From contig NAOQ01000114.1 in the NCBI GenBank assembly GCA_002751075.1, positions 82,268 to 92,546 of the forward strand: a stretch of 10,279 bases of DNA, in the 5' to 3' direction. The translations under genes and the position numbers were made by a program. This document shows positions 7,266-10,279 of the stretch, piece by piece. A model generated the notes under the pieces. The model was given only the letters and a program-made list of their open reading frames with translations, was not told where the DNA came from and searched no databases. Each line of letters starts with the position of its first letter. The first letter of the stretch is position 1. Source of the stretch: Ichthyophonus hoferi (taxonomy: Eukaryota; Opisthokonta; Ichthyosporea; Ichthyophonida; Ichthyophonidae).

Positions 7266-7640
7266 CCAATCAAATAGCGCAGTGTGAGGCTAGTTACTCA
7301 GTAATTCACACAGGTAATAAATAAAAATAAACAAATATAATTACTAGCGTAATATAACAACAGAATTGAATACTGAACAATTCTCTACTATGTACCTTCA
7401 TCAGATGGTTTGATTAAACCCATGAACTACCATATCATCACCATGGCCAGAGTTGCAATAAATGCTTCTAAGGTTTTTCATTCTTTCTAAGAATATATCG
7501 TTTAATCAGCTGTAGTCACCTACAATCTTATGTCTACCACTACTTTCACTTCCAATAAATCTGTATACATGCTTTGGCACTGCCAAGCTGCCCTGTCTAC
7601 CAATTGTGCACCTTTGGGTGCAAACTATATTAATGGATAG

Positions 7641-8290
7641 ATCCTGTCACTGGTCCTTCGAAATTTACCATACAAAAACAGGAAGCATGCCTCTTTAGAT
7701 ATTCCAACAACATGGACATATGGATGATCCTTGACTAGAAAATAAACATGCCTACTATTCAGAAGAACTGTACTTTCTTTGACAACATTTTTATATTCAA
7801 AAGCTTTGCCCAACTATCCCATCAAGACCCTTTCCTCCCAACTACTACTCCTTTTACACTTTCCCCCCAGTATATCCACCTCTACCCCAACTCTACTGAA
7901 TACCAGGCCCATGTCAAATGAATACTCTTCTCAAAACAACCCTACTCACATGGATACTTTCCCCACTAGAAGTATTCACTTTTAGAGATAGTTTGCTCAT
8001 GTTACTCCTTCATCTTCATCTACCGCACTACTGATCCCTCAATTGTTTATGCCACCTCTTGAATTTTCACGTGACAATGAAAGGGAGTCTTAATCAGTTT
8101 ACGGAGCCAGATGCAAACTTTAAGATACATCACCACAGCAGATATGTCCCTGCTACTACCAGAAGAAGATATCATTATGCCCAACGCCAATAACCAGTTC
8201 AAGTAATGCTCTCTATGCATCGACCATGACATCATTTTTCCTTCCAGATTTTGAAAATCTCAAGAATCATAAGGAGGCAATGCAGGATGA
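7641..8290 (+). mobile_element. Integrase C-terminus and linker of the copia fossil
   Basis: After the integrase core, the reading ACLFRYSNNMDIWMI (about 7687-7731) and FLDNIFIFKSFAQL (about 7770-7810) sits where copia proteins have the ...FLGY......Y.V......V....VIFDE motif. A Pro/Thr/Ser-rich linker follows (about 7840-7985, PTLLNTRPMSNEYSS), then SLLLPEEDIIMPNANNQF (about 8145-8200). Such low-complexity linkers between integrase and RT are usual. Broken. Confidence 0.6.
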
Positions 8291-9290
8291 GGACAAGATG
8301 TCATAGCTCAACACTATGCATACTGAACTTGTATTAATCAATTAATTTTAAACTTGGACGTTTGTCCCTGGGAAAGAAATCTCAAAATACATAACCATTC
8401 CATGCAGCCTGTGAGTCAATTACAGAAAATTCAATTGAACTAGCATTGTGGCACAGCATATAGCCCGTCTTTGTGCTCAACGCAGCAAGGAAGTGAAGGA
8501 TAAGGACTTCTTCAACATTTTATTGGTTGTGGTAGGCTTTGTTGCAGTGTGCATCCTTATTGCCATTGCAGCAGCCCATTAATATAAATTAATACAACTT
8601 AACACAGCTTGACATCTATTCTACTTATCTCCATACCATATTACCAAAACCAGTATATGTGTACTAATCACAGTTCATAGAAGATTCTGACCAATCAAAA
8701 TGAATCTATAAGCTGTTCAAGTACTTTTATGACCTTCATGTCAACCGTCTTCAATGGAATGCCTCATTTGACAAATTCCTACATAACCAGGGAATTCATC
8801 CTGTTGATAGAGATCTCTGTCTTTACATTTCCTAATACACAAGTTGTTTCCTTACTCTTTGCTGCTACATGAACGGTGTATTGGTCATCTCCGAGCGTCT
8901 TAACAATAAGAAGACTCTTGCCAAGGCATTCACCAACCATTTCCAGCCAGGAAAAAAGTGTCAAAAACCAACTGTATCAAGGCACTCATCACTTCATATG
9001 ACCAGAATAACAATTGCCTAACTTACTCTCTAATCCTGCCTTAATACATCAAGGAGGTTGTTAATTCAACCACACCCACAAAACCGTACAATGTCACCAC
9101 ATTTCAGACACCAAATGGATGTCTACTTTAGATTGCCAAATCCAGTTGCCCTAATTTCCAATTAACCGTCAGTTATTTTGTCCACTATGCAGGAAAGTTA
9201 ACTGAAGCTACATGGGAGATGGCAATGCATCTTCTGAGACACCTCAAGACCACCACTAATAATTGCATTATATATGAAAATACCCTCCTA
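8285..9290 (+). mobile_element. Reverse transcriptase region of the copia fossil
   Basis: Landmarks in order: LNTMHTEL (about 8309), the family's W..A...E...L start; VVGFVAVCILIAIAAAH (about 8528-8578), matching the PV.R....R.L..LAA segment; WNASFDKFLHNQGI (about 8757-8800) and DRDLCLYI (about 8805-8827), matching W...L...L...GF....D.C.Y; then NGVLVISERLNNKKTL (about 8875-8920) in the place of the Y.DD strand. The thumb-like end reads YFVHYAGKLTEATWE and HLLRHLKTTTN (about 9173-9255). The order and spacing are clearly copia RT. Heavily broken. Confidence 0.85.
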
Positions 9291-9763
9291 ACAATAGAGC
9301 TGCCTACTTTGATACAGACTTGGCAGCAAACCTTAGGACTTCATAGAGCACTTCTAGCTATATTATATACCTTTCTGAAAGATTGATCAACTGGCTTTTG
9401 AAAAGACAAAGTATATCCATACTATCTACCATAGAGAGAGTGTACATTGCTATGTCAACCGCCTGCCAACAAATCTCCTACATTGTATCTCTTCTAAATT
9501 GTCTTAGAAATGTTACCGGACGTGTTAAGCTGCAAGACAGCAATTAATCTGCTATATAGTTGACAGAAAATACCTGCATCTTTAAAGGTACCAGATACAT
9601 TAAGGCCAGGTACTGGTACATAAGGGATTGTGTAACCAATGAAGATATTGAAGTTCTATTATGCCCTGCCAATCTCATGACTCTAAACTGTTTTACCAAG
9701 ACAATGTCACCAATAAATTACAAGAAGGCTCATGTGCTCGTCAAAATGTATAAATCCTGATTT
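9291..9763 (+). mobile_element. RNase H region of the copia fossil
   Basis: RAAYFDTDLAANLRTS (9296-9343) is the RNase H first strand (family pattern GY.DADWAG...R.S). It continues with STSSYIIYLSERLINWLLKR (about 9347-9405) and ILSTIERVYIAMSTACQQI (about 9420-9476, the SS.EAEY.A...A..E pattern). The last part, TRYIKARYWYIRDCV and VLLCPANLMTL (about 9587-9684), matches the ...RTKHIDI..HF.R and D..TK endings. The reading finishes at 9760, about 40 bp before the 3' LTR, as in intact relatives. Broken. Confidence 0.85.
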
Positions 9764-9787
9764 TCCCGCACATCATGCTCTGTATAC

Positions 9788-10279
9788 CTTTTTTAGGGAA
9801 GTGTTGAGTTCAATTTTTTGATTGGAAATCACTATCACAAGCCATCAAGTTATTCACTACAATCACCAATTACATCATATGATCTTATCATTTTCAAAGT
9901 TCTTACAATTCTGGAGCACCAACCACTAAAAGAATAATGATTTATTCATTAAATTAAGCATACTATATACAGTAGTTTCTATATAAATATATTATGTCAT
10001 TAACGCCTTTACATACTATGAAGTGAACAAGCAGTGATGTTGTTCTAATAACTTAATTATGAATAACCCTATAGTAAAAACATTAGGTATTAGTACATCA
10101 CTATATTAATAATGATATCAAACTTGAATTAATCAGGGATAGAGAACATTGTATAGTATAACGTAAGCAGTGGTATATTTAGTAAAACCTTTTGACCATT
10201 CTAGTTGTTTAAGTATCAAAGCACGTGAGCTGTGCTAGTGTTCTTTATGGTTCTAAACATACAAATGAATAAAAACACA
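9788..10279 (+). mobile_element. Purine run and 3' LTR of the copia fossil (runs off window)
   Basis: A short purine run, AGGGAAG (9795-9801), is directly followed by TGTTGAGTTC at 9802. Copia LTRs commonly start TGTTG after a polypurine tract, so 9802 is taken as the LTR start. At least 478 bp lie in the window and the right end is not reached. The tract is AT-rich with no open frame. It contains TATA-like TATATAAATATATTATG near 9980. Similarity to 3340-4041 is at best patchy, which implies great age or that one border is wrong. Confidence 0.55.

Larger units (their letters stand above)
6490..7362 (-). mobile_element. 873-bp insert in the copia integrase, TG...CA ends, probable LTR-derived DNA
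   Basis: The integrase reading stops near 6489 and resumes at 7363, so this DNA is a later insertion. It starts TGTAG and ends CAACA. Read on the minus strand it begins TGTTGTTATATTACGC and ends CTACA, classic LTR-type ends. On that strand ATTGG boxes (about 7270 and 7222) precede ACTTATAAATAG (about 7191-7202), a promoter-like order. Flanking 5-mers (aattt left, gaatt right) do not match exactly, so a target duplication is not proven. A minus-strand open stretch (about 6490-6828, Ser/Pro-rich, with NPPPPSKTTL) has no family match. Best reading: solo LTR or shortened LTR element in opposite orientation. It is unrelated by eye to the host element's LTRs. Confidence 0.5.
6055..7640 (+). mobile_element. 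Pre-integrase and integrase region of the copia fossil, split by an insert
   Basis: MWHFRFIHSS at 6059 is the copia W-H-x-R-x-x-H pre-integrase motif. C-D-A-C-I-T at about 6156 supplies the rest of the HHCC zinc module. The catalytic core follows: SDVFCPLHISFG and YDLFIDDFMHYTS (about 6235-6325, first Asp region), then YTNQGTKDT (about 6424, second Asp region). After the insert (6490-7362) the core resumes with YVPSSDGLIKPMNYH (about 7389-7433), in the place of the YxPQxNGxxER glutamate segment, then MARVAINASKVFHSF. Broken at several places. Confidence 0.8.
4042..9801 (+). mobile_element. Fossil Ty1/copia retrotransposon, internal region
   Basis: This is an old, many-times broken Ty1/copia element (Pseudoviridae type) in forward orientation. 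Its parts follow the copia order: primer-binding site, Gag, protease, integrase, reverse transcriptase, RNase H, then a short purine run and the 3' LTR. Integrase upstream of RT separates it from Ty3/gypsy. The internal region is 5,760 bp, or about 4.9 kb without the 873-bp insert at 6490-7362, a normal copia size. Breaks are numerous (many tens) and spread over all domains, and the LTRs no longer align by eye, so the insertion is old. It cannot be active. The short open stretches inside it on either strand are remnants or shadows of these domains, not genes. Confidence 0.9.

Noticed and set aside
7625-8964. Three short minus-strand open stretches (7625-7813, 8047-8235, 8779-8964)
   Set aside because: All lie antisense to integrase C-terminus, linker or RT of the copia fossil, whose plus-strand readings match the family. 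No independent evidence for genes.

Overview
This is an AT-rich, repeat-dominated eukaryotic window with no intact gene that I can certify. Several things point to a eukaryote: a Tc1/mariner transposase with its terminal repeat, a Ty1/copia-type retrotransposon fossil primed by an initiator-tRNA half-molecule, and a probable spliced transmembrane exon. The transposase N-terminus recalls families common in filamentous fungi of early-diverging lineages and in oomycetes. That impression comes from memory of the family, so the taxonomic guess is weak.

Layout. Positions 1-639 are one end of a Tc1/mariner element: the N-terminal part of its transposase on the minus strand, then AT-rich DNA, a 21-bp tandem repeat, and an outer end at 639 next to a TA target site. 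Positions about 811-1965 hold two diverged tandem copies of one minus-strand coding segment. Copy 1 keeps an 80-codon open stretch that reads as a membrane helix followed by a charged juxtamembrane region. Copy 2 is more decayed. Positions 2391-3322 hold a fossil Gag-like segment carrying a 108-bp inverted duplication.

From about 3.4 kb to the end of the window lies an old, heavily broken Ty1/copia retrotransposon in forward orientation. It has a primer-binding site at 4042, Gag, protease, integrase, reverse transcriptase and RNase H in the usual copia order, and a 3' LTR start near 9802. Its integrase is interrupted by an 873-bp insert (6490-7362) that begins TG and ends CA. This is probably LTR-derived DNA in the opposite orientation.

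Nothing here looks like a working multigene system. The most notable non-transposon signal is the duplicated receptor-like membrane segment at 811-1965. The window otherwise reads as a nest of decayed mobile elements of several ages.
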